Source: Camelus bactrianus
Taxonomy: Eukaryota; Chordata; Mammalia; Artiodactyla; Camelidae
Assembly: GCF_048773025.1 (NCBI RefSeq)
Contig: NC_133559.1
Span: forward strand, 22,908,501 to 22,972,500
DNA: 64,000 bases
Direction: 5' to 3'
This document shows, one piece after another, positions 12,486-24,619 of the stretch. Below the pieces are notes generated by a model. That model ran no database searches. It had not been told where the DNA came from and worked only from the letters and a program-made list of their open reading frames with translations. Numbering within the stretch: position 1 is the stretch's first letter; each line of letters begins with the position of its first letter. The translations under genes were made by a program, and so were the position numbers.

Positions 12486-12930
12486 GCAGCAGTGTTGGAG
12501 GAGGTCACTGAGAGGAGAGGATTGCTGGTTGACCTGTGAGCTGGACCCGGGCAATCAGAGGCTCCTCACCCCCTCTCCTGTCCTTGGAATGTACGTCCCA
12601 CCTACTATTCCCCTACTAGTAGTTGTTTCAGGGACGTAGCATTGCGAGAGTGAGACGCTGAGACCATCTGGATGGAATATGAAACTGACCCCGGTTGAGG
12701 CCTCTGTATAAATGTTTAGGATTCTTACAGGTAGGGGCTGAGATCAACTCATCTTGTGGCCACCCAAGATAAGCCTCGTAGGTAAGTTGGTTTGCTTATT
12801 GAAACTGCCATTTACCAATCTGGAGTGGTCTGCCTTTTTCTTTGGTCTCTCCTCGCCCTCAGTGGTCAGGGGCCAGTTTCAAATCTTGTCCAGGGATCTC
12901 CTGAAGTTGCAAACCAATAAACAATGATTT
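12486..12930. other. Unassigned sequence
   Basis: Nothing recognisable. The stretch is moderately GC-rich and has no repeat landmark. Confidence 0.4.
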
Positions 12931-12934
12931 TCTC

Positions 12935-13150
12935 ATAGTCCAGTGCCAGACCCTGGGTTGTGCTCCTTACATGACTGTATTTTAAAATCTTACAACAACT
13001 CTACAAAGTACATAATAGTGCCCATCTTGCAGAAAAAGAAACTGTGGCCCAAATTGGTTAAATGAACCAAGTTTTTGTAATTAATGGCAGAGTTAGGGTG
13101 GGAATCAGGTCTGTCAGACTCTAAAGCTTTGAACCACTACCTTAGACTTC
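12935..13150 (-). repeat. MIR SINE
   Basis: A nearly full MIR in antisense: 'agtgccagaccctgggttg', 'atcttacaacaactctac', 'gtgcccatcttgcagaa' and 'ggcagagttagggtggg' appear in reversed MIR order, ending at the tRNA-related part 'tgaaccactacctta'. Confidence 0.8.
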
Positions 13151-13359
13151 CTTTAACAGGAGGTATCAGGTCATTGGGAAAGTCGGTGGAATTAACTGTT
13201 AGGTTTTATATCTGTGTGACAGAGGAGCCATGACCCTATTGCTGAGGTTGACATCTTGGCTTGTTAGATCCCAATTTAAAGGGTCTGATGCAGCCACTGT
13301 TGTTTTTTCCTCTTTCTGCTTAAGATGCAAGCTAGCCCTAACTGTTACTCCTGGCACCG

Positions 13360-13550
13360 TTTCATTCATTCACTCACTTACTCACTCACTTTCTCAAATT
13401 CAATAGGTGCTTGTTGAATGCTTACTGTATAAAGACATTTGACCAGATACCAGGGCCTCAAAGATGCAGAGCAACAAGGCGTGGCCTCAAGGAGCGTATA
13501 TTCTGGTAGGAAGAGTCAGATAGATACAACTAAATACAATGAATTGTCAC
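13360..13550 (-). repeat. L2 LINE 3' end
   Basis: It starts with a TTCATTCATTCACTCACT-type tail (reverse of the L2 GAATGA tail), then 'aggtgcttgttgaatgct' and 'agggcctcaaagatgc', as in antisense L2. Confidence 0.6.
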
Positions 13551-14080
13551 AGTGTAGGTTTGTAGGTTTTGCCTGTGCTAGTGGTAGCTGTTCACTTTTT
13601 CTGTGTGGAAACCCTCCTTCCCTAATTAGTCCACGTTGTCCGACGGGGCTGATTCAGCGGTGGGCAGGCCAAAGACACAGGCCTGGCGAAACAGAGCCTT
13701 CTACACTCTGGTCACGTCAGTAGATTGAGCATGGGGCGTGTTTCATGGCAGGTCAGGATGGGACAGGAGAACTCATTCAGAACTCTGAAGAAACTTTCAC
13801 GAGGGGAAGCATCTTCTTTCTGCCTGGGTTGCTAGAAAAGTAAGATGCTGCTAAGGACCTACTCCCAGAGAAGTTCTGTCTGCGATGAAAGCCAGCTCGG
13901 AGGAAAGTAGAGTCAAGAGGAAAATACAAAGTCCCAATGATGCTGTCTGAGCACTTGCTGCATTATTGTCATTGACTTAAACTGCTTTCAGTTGGGTTTT
14001 TATTAATTGCGATATAAAGAGCCATGACATAAAGGGCAAGGGTGGAGGAGAATAAAGGATCATGTGATCTTTCAAGAAAA
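13551..14080. other. Unassigned sequence
   Basis: No gene, RNA or repeat is recognised. Confidence 0.4.
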
Positions 14081-14084
14081 CAGG

Positions 14085-15585
14085 GATGACCTCGAGCTTA
14101 CTCTACAACTCGCAATGATTAACGACTGCCCGTGAGGAACTAAGCCAAATTCGAAAAGAAGAGCAAAGAGGAGGGTTTGTTCTCCCAGATATAGAAATAT
14201 ATTAAGCCATAGTAGTAGAAGCAATGTAATGTAAGGAAAAGAATAGGAAAATAAATCCATGTGATAGAACAAAGAGTTAAGAGTGGACCCATGTTTATTT
14301 GGAAACCTGGCATATGATAGATGTGGCACCACAAAGGTGTATGCCTTTGGACTGTTTAATATATGGTGTTAAGGAAGTAAAGTCACTATGGGAAAAAACT
14401 AAGACCGGTTCCTATATGACACTAAAAATTAATCTTCCAGAAGGATTAAAGACTAAATGTGAATGGAATTATAAAGCTAGTGGAAAAGAATGTCTGTGAT
14501 TTGAAGTGAGGCAGGCCTCACTTTTCAATAAGACCGCCAAAGCACAATTCATATGGCAAACAGTGGATGTATTTGACTACAACAAAATAGAGGAGTTCTC
14601 TTTAATGAAAGCACCAGAGATGGAGTTAATAGACTGGCAGTAGGCTGGGAGAAGATATTTGCATTAACCAAAATAACAGTAAGGGCTAGCTATCTAGATC
14701 AGAACAGGAATTCTTACAATTCAGTAAGACAGACTGGAAAACTCAATGGAAAATGTTCAAAAAACAGGAATAGGCAATTCACACAAGGGGGGAATCTGAA
14801 TAGTTAACAAGTATGTGAAAATTTGCTCAAATCAGAAATCAGAGATATGCAAATGGAAATAACAATGAAATACTATTCTATACTCAATAGAATAGCAAGA
14901 ATTAGAAATACTGGTGAGGACCTGGGGACACTAGGATCTTACGCTCTGCTGGTGAAATGTACATTGTGCAGTGATTCTGGAGAATAACTTGGCAGCCCCT
15001 AGCTAAAGTGGTGTTTGTGCATACACTTTATGGCCCGGGAACCCCAGGCTTGAGTGCACACCCCAGAGACATGCTCGCACACTCCCAGAAGGGGGAATGC
15101 ACAAGGATATTCATAAGAGCTTTGTTTGTGAAGGCAGAGAGCTGGAGGCATGAAAGAGGATGAAAGAAAGAAACACAAAGACATTTCCAGCATAAATATC
15201 ATCTAAATCAATTTAAAACAGACACACTTCACACTGCATGTTTATTTTTCAAAGATAACCCTCCACATATGCATACATACAGAACATATATGTATATAAT
15301 ACACATAAACACGTACGTATATACATGTATCTCTGTATCTGCCTGTCTATATCAAACGCAGTAAAGTGGGTGCCTTTAGGGTGGTGGAGGGGATACAAAG
15401 GAAAGGAAAGAGAGGGAAATGTGACTGGAATCAGGTGAAAAAGGAGGATAATAAAATACCAGAGAAGACCTGTGTGGACTGAGAATGATAGTGTGCTGTG
15501 AACTGGAGACGATAATCAACTCCCTAAGTACATCACGTTCAAAATAAAATTATAATGAAAATGAAAATTTTAAAAATGCCTTAGG
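14085..15585 (+). repeat. Ancient L1 (L1M) ORF2 3' half and 3' UTR
   Basis: Old L1 landmarks run in sense order: 'gtttgttctcccagatata', 'ggaaacctggcatatgat', 'taggctgggagaagatatttg', 'agagatatgcaaatggaaat', 'cgctctgctggtgaaatg', 'aggatattcataagagc', ending with 'aaaataaaattataatgaaaa'. These trace the end of the reverse-transcriptase/C-terminal part of ORF2, broken by many stops and indels. A purine/pyrimidine-rich patch near 15240-15340 is a local simple repeat. Confidence 0.8.
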
Positions 15586-15589
15586 TGAG

Positions 15590-16225
15590 GAGCTGGTGGG
15601 TAATATTTCACATGAGCTCTAGTCTCATCCTACCTGAGAGTGGCAGGTGACCTTAACTGTCCTCGGGGCGACATGGGGTAGATACTGTGCTCTCCCAGCT
15701 ACCTCTCTGTGTAGCAAGAGTGAAATCAGATCTAATCTATAAATCATTTTCCATGCTTTAGAAGTAACCAGATATGAAGTTGGGGTTTTTGCTACTACAA
15801 TTACATAGGAAGCAATATCTTTTCTTTCCTTTTCTTTTCTTTACTTTAGCAAACAACTTGTTGGAAATCAGTATGTTTGTTGTCTAAAGTCTTTGGCCTG
15901 AAATCAATGCTTCTGATTTAGTACTAATCTGCAGTTTGGGGTTTCCTAAAATATTCAGTGGTATGCAAGCTTTGGCTGTCCTCATTAGCATATGTAAGTT
16001 GCACTGTTTTCCTCTAGGTCTGAGATAAAAGAGTCACACATCATGACAAAAACTACTGGATTCTAAATTGTATCTAACATTTCTTTCTGGCTTTTGCACC
16101 CTGAACCTAGATCAGACGTATTCTCATATACCTTTTCTTTACATGAGACATATTCAAACCCACCACCCCTTTTTAGCTGTGAAATAAATTTTACAAACAC
16201 ACAAGCAACAAGAGGCTCAAACTGT
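15590..16225. other. Unassigned sequence
   Basis: No feature is recognised apart from a short TTTTC-rich patch near 15819-15842. Confidence 0.4.
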
Positions 16226-16229
16226 TATC

Positions 16230-16360
16230 AAAAGAAGTCCCAAGAAAGTGCTGTTCTGGGAGCTCAAGGACTTTATTTTTCTTGTTTTTTGCTGTATCCC
16301 AGTGCCTATCATAACACCTGGTACATAGTAGGTGCTCAAAAAATATTTATGGAATGAGTG
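16230..16360 (+). repeat. L2 LINE 3' end fragment
   Basis: 'gctgtatcccagtgcctatc', 'cacctggtacatagtagg' and 'tgctcaaaaaatatttatgg' plus 'aatgagtgaa' are the classic L2 terminus in sense orientation. Confidence 0.8.
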
Positions 16361-16376
16361 AATATACAAATGAACT

Positions 16377-16405
16377 CACACACACACACACACACAAACA
16401 CACAC
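16377..16405. repeat. (CA)n microsatellite
   Basis: About 14 CA units with one interruption, just after the L2 tail. Confidence 0.9.
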
Positions 16406-16429
16406 CTATTTGTCTTTGATCTGCAACCA

Positions 16430-17810
16430 GTTGTCACAATTCACTTTTTCTTTTGTTCCTCCCTTTTAAAAGCTATCCAGTCAACAAGCTCCTCACTAAA
16501 ACCTCTTGATGTCCTGACATCTGTGGGAGCTGAGGGGGAGAATGAAAAGGAATTATAGAATATAGTTCTCATGGCTGAGAAAATTCTGATCTATGGGGCA
16601 AATTCATACGAGAAACACATGAGAATAAGAACAGGAAGTGTGTTAGCACTGCATAACACTGTTTGGAAACTTATGAGAAAGAGACAGAGCAAGCAGATGG
16701 CTAGGAAGTGGAGGGACCACCCCCTAGCTGGCCTATACAAAGCATGGCCCCCCCCCCCCCAGCACAGTCTGGGGCTCGGCGGGCTGGGGGAGGCTGTTGG
16801 GAGAGTTGGCCTGGGGCAGAATCTTCACAAGGGTTTTCTTGGGGAACCAGAGTTTGAGCAAGTCGCCGGTGGAGGCCTTGCTGTTCTACCCAGCTGCTAA
16901 TGAGAAGCTGGCTCTTGGATGCCAGAAGAGGCTGCTAAGGAAGCTTAAGTACTTAACGGGTTTCGACTGAGCTTCTGCCGACGCATCCTCTGAGAAGTGG
17001 AAAACTCCATTCCAGACCCGAGGAGGCCAAAAGGGTGCCCATAGACGTGAACAGGAAAATTGTGGCCAAAAAGCCAATAATATGAGAATGGAAATCCTCA
17101 GTGTTGTGCCCAGGGAAAGCTTGGTTTAGCAGTCGCTGCGAGCGAGTGGAACCAGCTCCACCAACGTCAGCAATTTGAAGACATCTGGTCTTTATTTTTG
17201 GAGTTTTGTACACCGAGGAGGATTATGGTTATATGATGTAGAGGCCATTTAGTCTTGTCAATCTACGGAATTTCTTATAATAGGAATCCCTCACACTTAG
17301 AATAGAAACTGGTTCTCCAAAGTCTCCTTGAGATTTTCAGATATTAACTCTTTATCCCCCAGAGTACATTCTGAGGGACGTTACTTGAAAGAGGTGTTTT
17401 TAATAGGGAAATTGAATCATCGAGTAGATATATATTTTAACAAGGGATAACCAAATAGTTAGTGGAGACCCCAGGAACTTCAGCATCCCATAAGTGCCAA
17501 AAGTAATGCTTCTGTTCCATTGGCCTTCATTTCTTCTCTCTCTGCTTTGCCTTCTCTTCTGACCTCCATTTATCTTTAGTCATCCCCTAGCTGGGTCTAG
17601 TCTAGAAAGAGTGATTAGTCTGGTAAAGTCATTGATGGTCCAGTATTCACTTTCCACCCATTGCCCTTCATATCTTTTGGCCAAGGACCTGGTGCCTCCC
17701 CCAAGCCCAGTGAGGTCTCTCATCTTCCTCCCCTTCTTCCATCCTCCTGCCCCCATCATTCCTGACCTTCCTTCCTTCCGCCATTAATACCTGTGTTGAG
17801 TTCCATTGCC
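16430..17810. other. Unassigned sequence, moderately CpG-bearing at 16.86-17.17 kb
   Basis: No gene is recognised. A 109-codon plus frame (16571-16900) and an 86-codon minus frame (16953-17213) show no known domain. I count about 12 CpGs between 16860 and 17170, above the local background but not dense enough to call an island. Confidence 0.4.
16748..16760. repeat. C13 homopolymer
   Basis: A run of 13 C bases followed by a G-rich stretch (16770-16815). Such runs are prone to length errors in sequencing, so the count is uncertain. Confidence 0.8.
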
Positions 17811-17819
17811 CAGGGCTCT

Positions 17820-17960
17820 AATAGGTGATTAGCTGTTTCAGACAATTTATTTGTAGCCAAGCCGTTAATGGCCTAAAAGTGGCTCAGAGGCTTCCTCCAC
17901 CAGATAACATTTACATTTTCATTGGGGATTTCAATGTCAAAGAAGTCAGTGGCCCCGTGC
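17820..17960. other. Candidate conserved noncoding element
   Basis: This repeat-free, AT-leaning block has homeobox-like ATTA/TAAT words and no frame of note. It has the look of a conserved element, but I cannot test conservation here. Confidence 0.2.
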
Positions 17961-18924
17961 CTGCACCTTGGCAGTCTTCACTCTTGATTTCCCCGCCTGG
18001 CTGCCCACTGAGCCCACCTGCCGCGCTGGCACCTGCTCTCCGGTCGTGGCTCCTGCAAGCTGGTTGGGCTTCTCTCTTCTCATTCCAGGGTTATCAGTGT
18101 GTGTGTGGTGTTTTGAGATATTCTAGGAACAAAGGACACAAGAAAAGCCACGTAGGTCGGAAGAGGGAGAAGGAACATCACACATCGAATTAAGGACCAG
18201 GCCTCCAGGCTCAGGTGTTCGGTCTGTGGAAAGGCCCTTTGGATACCACTGATACTGTTGTCCATTAAAAAAAATCCATAGTCTTTTTTAAAGTGCATTT
18301 TCACCTTAATATAGCAGGAGCAGCCACTCTGCCGTGCAATTCCTGAGGATTTATGGCTGGTTGGGGTTAATGGTTTGAGGTGTTATTCCTTTCTGTGCCT
18401 CATTAATCCCCAGGAAGCGCCTGTGCTGAGGTAGTTATTTGGCTCAGGCCGGCCACAGAGGCACCCACGTGCCCACTCCAGCTCCAAGGTGGTGGCCAGC
18501 TCTCGGCCCCTGCTCCACTCTGTGTCTGCACCACCTTGTCCTTCTGAGCTTGGGTCAGTGACCGCCCCCCCCCAACCAATGACTTGGGTTCTAGGTAAGT
18601 TTTGGGACAGATGGCAGACCTTCTTCTTAGATACTGGTTTCCACAGTGCGACTTAGTCCTGGCCTCACCATCCTCCTATGCCTTAGAAAATTTAAAAAAG
18701 ACACAATTGTGCCTGTCTGTAAAAGAGGAGGGTAAGTGTGACCCTCCTCCTGGAGTGGTCGATGGAGGGGGCAGAATTGGAAATGAGATGGAGTCTCTCA
18801 GCAGCACAATATATTTTCTGATGATCAGAACTTATTACACTTTTGGGGGAAAATCCTCACTTTTCAGACAGAGGCCACAGTATTTATAAAGTAACTTCCG
18901 TACCTTTCTGTCCCTCCTCTCTCC

Positions 18925-19075
18925 CTTCCACCAACATTAACTGAGCCCTTATTTACTAAGGTACTAAGGTAGTTACGGGGACACACAGGAACAAGAGTGA
19001 CAGGGTTCCTGTCTTCAGGTTTTCTGCATTTTAGTGTGTGTTTGGGATGTGTGTGAGAGGGCCTGACCATAAATA
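18925..19075 (-). repeat. L2 LINE 3' end
   Basis: 'cattaactgagcccttattt', 'gggacacacaggaacaagag' and 'ggttcctgtcttcaggttt' followed by 'cattttagtgtg' follow the antisense L2 3' order. Confidence 0.5.
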
Positions 19076-19189
19076 CACATTTGGTCATTTTACAGCTCTG
19101 TGACTTGGGCAGGACAGGTTTGCCTATACCCATTTCACAAACGAGAGATCTGAATCTTCCAGTGACCTGTTTCAGGTGAACTGGCTTAT

Positions 19190-19365
19190 GAATTCATTTG
19201 CTCATCAATCAGATAGATTTACTGAGGACCTACTATGTTCCAGATCATCTCCCAGGCTTTTGAGAGGTGAAGATGCTAGGGAATGGGCCTCGCCTTCCAA
19301 GGCTCCCAGTGTAATGGGGAAAGGGCCACAGAAACACCTTTGAATCTAGCCATTGCTATGATGAA
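19190..19365 (-). repeat. L2 LINE 3' end
   Basis: It has 'attcatttgctcatcaatcag', 'gaggacctactatgttcc' and 'ggcctcgccttccaaggctc', the antisense L2 terminus. A short MIR-like patch (19120-19190) precedes it. Confidence 0.6.
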
Positions 19366-19775
19366 GCTTGTGCTTGCAAACTGGGGCCTTGGATGAAGAA
19401 GGCCCATGTCCGGGAAGCAGGAGACAGAGCTGGGCTCAGACACAAGGCTAAGGCCCCCTCCTGGTGGCAGCATGCAGAGAGTGTGCTCAGTAACCCTTGT
19501 TGCATTGACTTGGGCCAGTTCTTCAAGGTCTGGCTTCACTCTCTGGTTTAAAAAGGGTCCCAGGTCATCGGAAATCCTATATTCACATCCAGGAAAAAGA
19601 AAAAAACCCTCTTCTCATTCTAAACTGAAATAGAAATTGCTCATTTTACTTTTGGTCAGCCTTCCTGCTTTTATGCCATTAATTAAAAGCTGAGTAACTG
19701 CTAAGTTGCAAGACAAATGGCAAATTATTTATCTTGTTTATTAATGTAAGAAATTCTTGTGAGAGTCTTCTGTAT

Positions 19776-19797
19776 CCCTCACCCCCACCCCCACCCC
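19776..19797 (-). other. Potential G-quadruplex motif
   Basis: On the plus strand C-runs of 3, 5, 5 and 4 bases are separated by loops of 3, 1 and 1 bases. The minus strand therefore carries four G-runs with very short loops, the classical quadruplex-forming pattern. Confidence 0.5.
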
Positions 19798-19864
19798 TAC
19801 CACCGTCCTGCCTCCCTCCTGCCTCCATTAGACTGGCCTCAATTACAAAGTTCTTCTACCCAGT

Positions 19865-20045
19865 CCCCACCATAGCGGTGTAGAAGGAGCCAGAAAGCAA
19901 ACACAGGAAACCTGGGTTTGTGTCCCTGGCCCACCATTAGCTGAAATTCTGACCTTGGGTAGGTCACTTAATTTCCTGGTGCCTCAGTTTCCTAGGCTAT
20001 AAATGGGAACATGATTCCTGTCCTGCCTTGTACCATCAGGCCTTC
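19865..20045 (+). repeat. MIR SINE
   Basis: Sense MIR landmarks in order: 'aacctgggtttgtgtccc', 'ccaccattagctgaaattc', 'tgaccttgggtaggtcac', 'tgcctcagtttcctag'. The tRNA-related head lies on the left. Confidence 0.8.
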
Positions 20046-20049
20046 TGAG

Positions 20050-21000
20050 GAACAGAATGGGCTGTAACATGCGGTGGAGATTAAGGAGGAGCAAAACACT
20101 GAGCGCATGTTAGGGGACGTCAGTACCATGACTACAGCACTCCTGCTGACTGGAGAGGATGCTAGACATTTGCTAACTTGGCTTGGTTTCTGATGTGAGC
20201 AAGAGGGTGTTAGACATCTCACATTTCTTTACTGTTCGAGGGCTGGGATGTGACCTGGCAACGGAAGACAAGCGTCCTGCTTTAGCATTCTCCTCATCCA
20301 AGGGTCAGGTTCCCACTCAGAGGCTCAGTTTCCCCAGTCTAATAAATTGTAACAAATTGCCTCCTTTTTCCCTTGATAAGTGATGACCCCTGGCTGCCTT
20401 GTCTCCTTTTAGGCTGCAGCGGCTTCCATGAGCTGGCAACTCCAGTCCTCCTGGGCTTGGGCCAGGCGGGAGGACTGCGGAGGAGATTAGGATGAGGGCT
20501 CTCCACATCCTCTGCAGACACCCTCTCATGTTCAGTGTCTGCTTGGCTGGCATTAAAGGCAGAGGGAGCACTGAAGATGGGTGTGTAGGGGATGCAGGAA
20601 GGAAAGGATGGGCAGGGAGAGCTCTGTTGCCAAGCTTAAAGGGTTGTAAGAGGAGAAGTGAGTTGAGGGGGAGAGCAGAGAGGGAGGATACGGAAGCTAG
20701 AGCCAGACATCTTATTTGAACAGATAGAAGAGAGAATATTAATTTCTTTTGTAGACTGAGGAATCATACTGTCCAGGTCAAAAATTGTGACTGTGGACTG
20801 CGATCAAGCAGGCATGTTTACAATGACAAGAGGACAGTGTAGCTCCAGTCTACACTGCCCGGGAAAGTTCTGGAACGGTGCTTTCTTCCCTCTATGATCT
20901 CATACCCTCCTGTAATTTCAGACCTTGTTGAGTGTAGTTTTGCTCTGAGGCGCAGCTGGGAAGTTTGTGTTTGGGATCCTCAAATCTCTCCCTCCTTTCT
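20050..21000. other. Unassigned sequence
   Basis: No gene or repeat is recognised. Several overlapping short frames exist on both strands and none has a familiar product. Confidence 0.4.
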
Positions 21001-21004
21001 TTCC

Positions 21005-21260
21005 TATCATCATTTATTGAGCACCTACAATGTGTGGGGCGGGGCCAGCTTCCTGGGTTTGGGGTCTGTTTAGCTGCGCAGGGCCTCCACTTAGGAGGGT
21101 TCTCTGCTTGGTTTAATGCACTTTGTCTTGAAATTTGGAATAATTCCTGAACAAGCAATCCTGAATTTTCATTTTGCACTGTCCCTGTAGGGTACCATAT
21201 TAGGTACTGTAAATACAAAGATAAAAAGATACAGGCTTTTTCCAAAGTTTCTACCTGGCT
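21005..21260 (-). repeat. L2 LINE fragment, probably interrupted
   Basis: 'catttattgagcacctac' near 21010 and 'gtaccatattaggtactg' with 'aatacaaagataaaaagat' near 21190 are consecutive antisense L2 words separated by about 140 unrelated bases. Confidence 0.4.
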
Positions 21261-21359
21261 GTCACCAGCTCCCTGCCTCGGTGGCCCTTGAGGTGCTGGA
21301 ACGTAGCTCCTCACACAGCCATCTGCTAAACACTGTCTTAGCTAACTAGGTATTTTCTA

Positions 21360-22095
21360 ATTCGCTATAAAACGTTACAAATTACATAAATATTTTTCTT
21401 GTTATAAAGTGGTTGAAATCACTGTAGAAAATTTGAACTATGCAGAAAAACATAAGAAAATATAAAATAATCCGTGGTCCTGTCACCCACATGCGGTGGT
21501 CATCTCTGTGCTGGGATGTTAGGTATTTTCCATTTTAATTATTCCTGTTGGTATTTTAAAATATAAGTAGGACCTTGCTGTGCTCACAACTTTATAATTC
21601 TGCTTTTTCACTTAAAATTTCATTTTTGCCATTTCCCATGTCATTAAATAATTTCCAGAACTATGGGGTTTTATGTTGGTAAGCATTCTATCTCATGGAC
21701 GTGTCATGATTCATTTTCTTCCTTTTTGGGGACAACCAGCTTGTTTCCAATTTTTTTGCTGAGGTGAATGTCACTTGGATGAGCATCCTTGCATATAAAT
21801 CTTTGTCTGCTTCTTTGAGTATTTTCTTGGAATACATTTCAAAAAGCAGCATTACTGGTTAAAGGCTATGAAGAGTTCTAACACATACGCAAATTGTTGG
21901 CAATTTTGACTTTCACCAGTGAGTGAGTGAGAGGACTCATTTCTCAAATCTCCCAAAACAGACTATTTGTATTTTCTAGAATGGTGGTCCATGCTGGCGG
22001 GTAACAGCACTTCTGGTTACTTATTAGATTGAATATATTTTCCATCTATTTATTGGACACATAGATGCCTCTTTTATAAATTATCTAATCACAGC
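21360..22095 (-). repeat. Ancient L1 (L1ME-like) 3' region
   Basis: Antisense L1 landmarks: 'tcctgtcacccacatgcgg', 'ctgctttttcacttaaaatt', 'cccatgtcattaaataat', 'caacttgtttcc'-like text, 'tgagcatccttgcatataaa' and 'cagcattactggttaaagg'. Highly diverged; it belongs to an old mammalian L1 subfamily. Confidence 0.65.
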
Positions 22096-22099
22096 TTTA

Positions 22100-22685
22100 C
22101 TCATTGCTGTATCAGAATATTCCACTTTTTTTTTTGGTATCTGTAACTTAGTTATCTATTAACTAGCTTAGTTTTTTAAAAAATGTATTAGGGGACTGGA
22201 GAATTAGGTATGAGTGACTGATAACAAATGCATATTTAACATGTTATTTCTGCTGACGATTACCTTTAATAATTCTTTGAAATTGAAGAATTATTTTCCC
22301 TGTAAAAAATTTTAGTGATAGTCAATGTGGGAATGAGTTACTACAAAGGAAGTGAAATTTGAATTGCTGCAAAGGCTGAATGAACATCTGCCAAGAGTGA
22401 TGTGGAGGGGATTCTTGCGTTAGGTAAGAGGTTGGACCGACTGGGTGATGTCCAGTCATTTTTGACTCTCTAATTTTAATGGTAAACTTCAAGTATCATT
22501 TCCTGTCGGCTGTGGCCCTTCCAGTTCTAACCTATGAGTAATTACCTCCAGGTACATGCAGGCCTCCTGGGTCGAGCAAGTTTTCCCACTAAATACCTGT
22601 ATACCATCTGCGATAAAACAAGATTAAGTTCCCAATGGTATGATCAAGAGGACCACACTTCAGTGTTACACGGCATCAAAAGGAA
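22100..22685. other. Unassigned AT-rich sequence
   Basis: No feature is recognised. Confidence 0.4.
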
Positions 22686-22689
22686 GGAA

Positions 22690-22830
22690 TGAGGGATGTG
22701 GAAATCAAGAAAGTCCTCATGAAGGGAGGGAGCCTTGAATGAGCTGGTCTGTGCAGTACAGAGGGGTATGAAGGCTTTCCAGGTGCGGAAAACAACAACA
22801 TGACTTGAGGGCTATGAGCCTGGCCTAGGA
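22690..22830 (-). repeat. L2 LINE fragment
   Basis: 'aaagtcctcatgaagggag', 'agccttgaatgagctggt' and 'ggctttccaggtgcggaaa' resemble the antisense L2 3' region (the part that usually reads 'cattccaggcagag'). Confidence 0.4.
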
Positions 22831-23549
22831 GTGGTGCTCATTGTTTGTCACCAGTCAAATCGGGGCCAAAGGGGATAGGTCATCTTGGGAAGCCAAAGGT
22901 TCCTTGCAATCTGAAGCGAAGAAGATTGTTTCCAGGGCTAAGGGCAAAGCCAGTTGGGGATTCCACAGTGAAATTCTGGTGTTAGGCTGATCTGTTTTGC
23001 TTAGAGATCCTAGGTTAAATCTTGCAGCTCTGAGACCTTGTTGGAAGTCTGGTCATTCTGAAATACATCCAGGAGAGCGGAGGACCTTTCTCTTCCTTTC
23101 CTTTCCTTTCCCAGTTGTTTTCTCCTGATCTCACTTTGTTAAAAGTGTGAGCGGGTCCAGTTAGCTGCAAACAGAAAGTAGCAGTTGCCTTGCAGGAGGT
23201 GAGCTTCAACTTCTCCGGTCTGAACTTTGAGAAGCTGCTTTCACAGTTGGAAAAATACCTCTCTGTCACAAAGGTGGGCTCTGTTGCAAGGGAAGGAGCC
23301 TTGGCACCTGGACCGCCTGGTGAATCAGGGGCAGCCTGTACCTTGTTAGCTCAGTTAATGGAGTGGAGCGCTGGGTTCAGTCCTCACTTGAGCCAGTAGA
23401 CTTTAGTCTGTTCCACAAATGGTCCTAACTTACACTCCCTAATTTGATCTGTCAGTTTACAAAGTCACTAGTTTCGGGGGAGAGGTGTAGGTGCTTCAGC
23501 GCAAACCGCTTTCTCAATTGTGCCTCACATGATTGTTGCTCCGTGAATC

Positions 23550-23740
23550 CATCTGATGAGTATTTATGGAGCCACTGCAATGTGCCAGGAACCACGCTAG
23601 CTGCTGAAAATGCAAATTTGATGAAGGTGCTCTCTGTCCAGTGGCTCTGATAAATACGTGGAAGACAGTGTTATACCAGAAGGGCTGGCTGGGAAGAAAA
23701 AGTGGCAGCAAGGAGCGTGAGATCAAGGCTAGCCCTTATA
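23550..23740 (-). repeat. L2 LINE 3' end
   Basis: 'gagtatttatggagccactg', 'caatgtgccaggaaccacgc' and 'ggtgctctctgtccagtgg' are the antisense L2 terminus. Confidence 0.55.
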
Positions 23741-24615
23741 AAGTGGACAAAATGCAACAGACAGGGACAACCTGAAATGTCGCTCTACCCTCAAACTCCA
23801 TTTATCTCAAGGTTTGTGGATTCAGGTAGGTTCCAAATTAGTTTTGCTAACTTCACTTTTGGAATATCTGAATAAGCACCAGAAAGGAAGGTGATGTTTA
23901 ACAGAAGCTCTGGGATTCTCCCACCCTGGGTGTCACTGGGCCATCACATGCCTCCCTCACAATACTTTTTCTGGAGAGCTTCAGGCTGGGTTTTTCCATT
24001 GTGCTCAGGGGCTTTGTTGATGCAGGAAGAACATCTGGGGTTTTCACCAGCACCATGAAAAGCAAACCTGCTTATTAGTTCCTGTGGCTTTTTAGGTCTG
24101 TCCACAGCTGGCGAGGCGTCCGTTTGGAAGGGAGCTACTTCAGTCGGCTGAGCAAATTCTCATAGCATCTTTTGGACACCCTTCCAGGTGTATGAGCCCA
24201 CCTCTTCTTTCTTCCTCCTGGATAAGCACTGGGTAGGGGGTCGGGGGGTGTAGTCCTGGAGGTTCATTTACCAAGTCCAGCTCCAGCCTTCCTGTGGGTA
24301 AAGTGGGCTTCCTGTGGGAAAGAAGGAGGAGTTCCAGTGGCAACATCTTCTGCGTGGGGCCCTTTCTGTGTTTTCTGGTTCCTTCCCATCCTTCATCTCT
24401 CACAAATTGATTTAAAATCTGGCAGCTGGTTGATCACAAGGGTTGAGTTGACCACTTAACGTGGCTGCTTCTCTTCTTCTCTCTTGCGTCCAGGCATGAC
24501 ATTTCTTCAGAGGGAGGGTTTCCCTGCTGGACGGATATGTGAAGAATGTTGATCCCCTGCCAGCACTTTTCTTTGTCTCTCATGGGTACTTTGGGACATA
24601 TATCCTTTAAAAAAA
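23741..24615. other. Unassigned sequence
   Basis: Nothing recognised. An 87-codon minus frame at 24140-24403 is unremarkable. Confidence 0.4.
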
Positions 24616-24619
24616 CTTT

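Noticed and set aside
16571-16900. 109-codon plus frame near the C13 run
   Set aside because: The frame crosses the homopolymer and G-rich sequence, with low-complexity Pro/Gly wording and no known relative.
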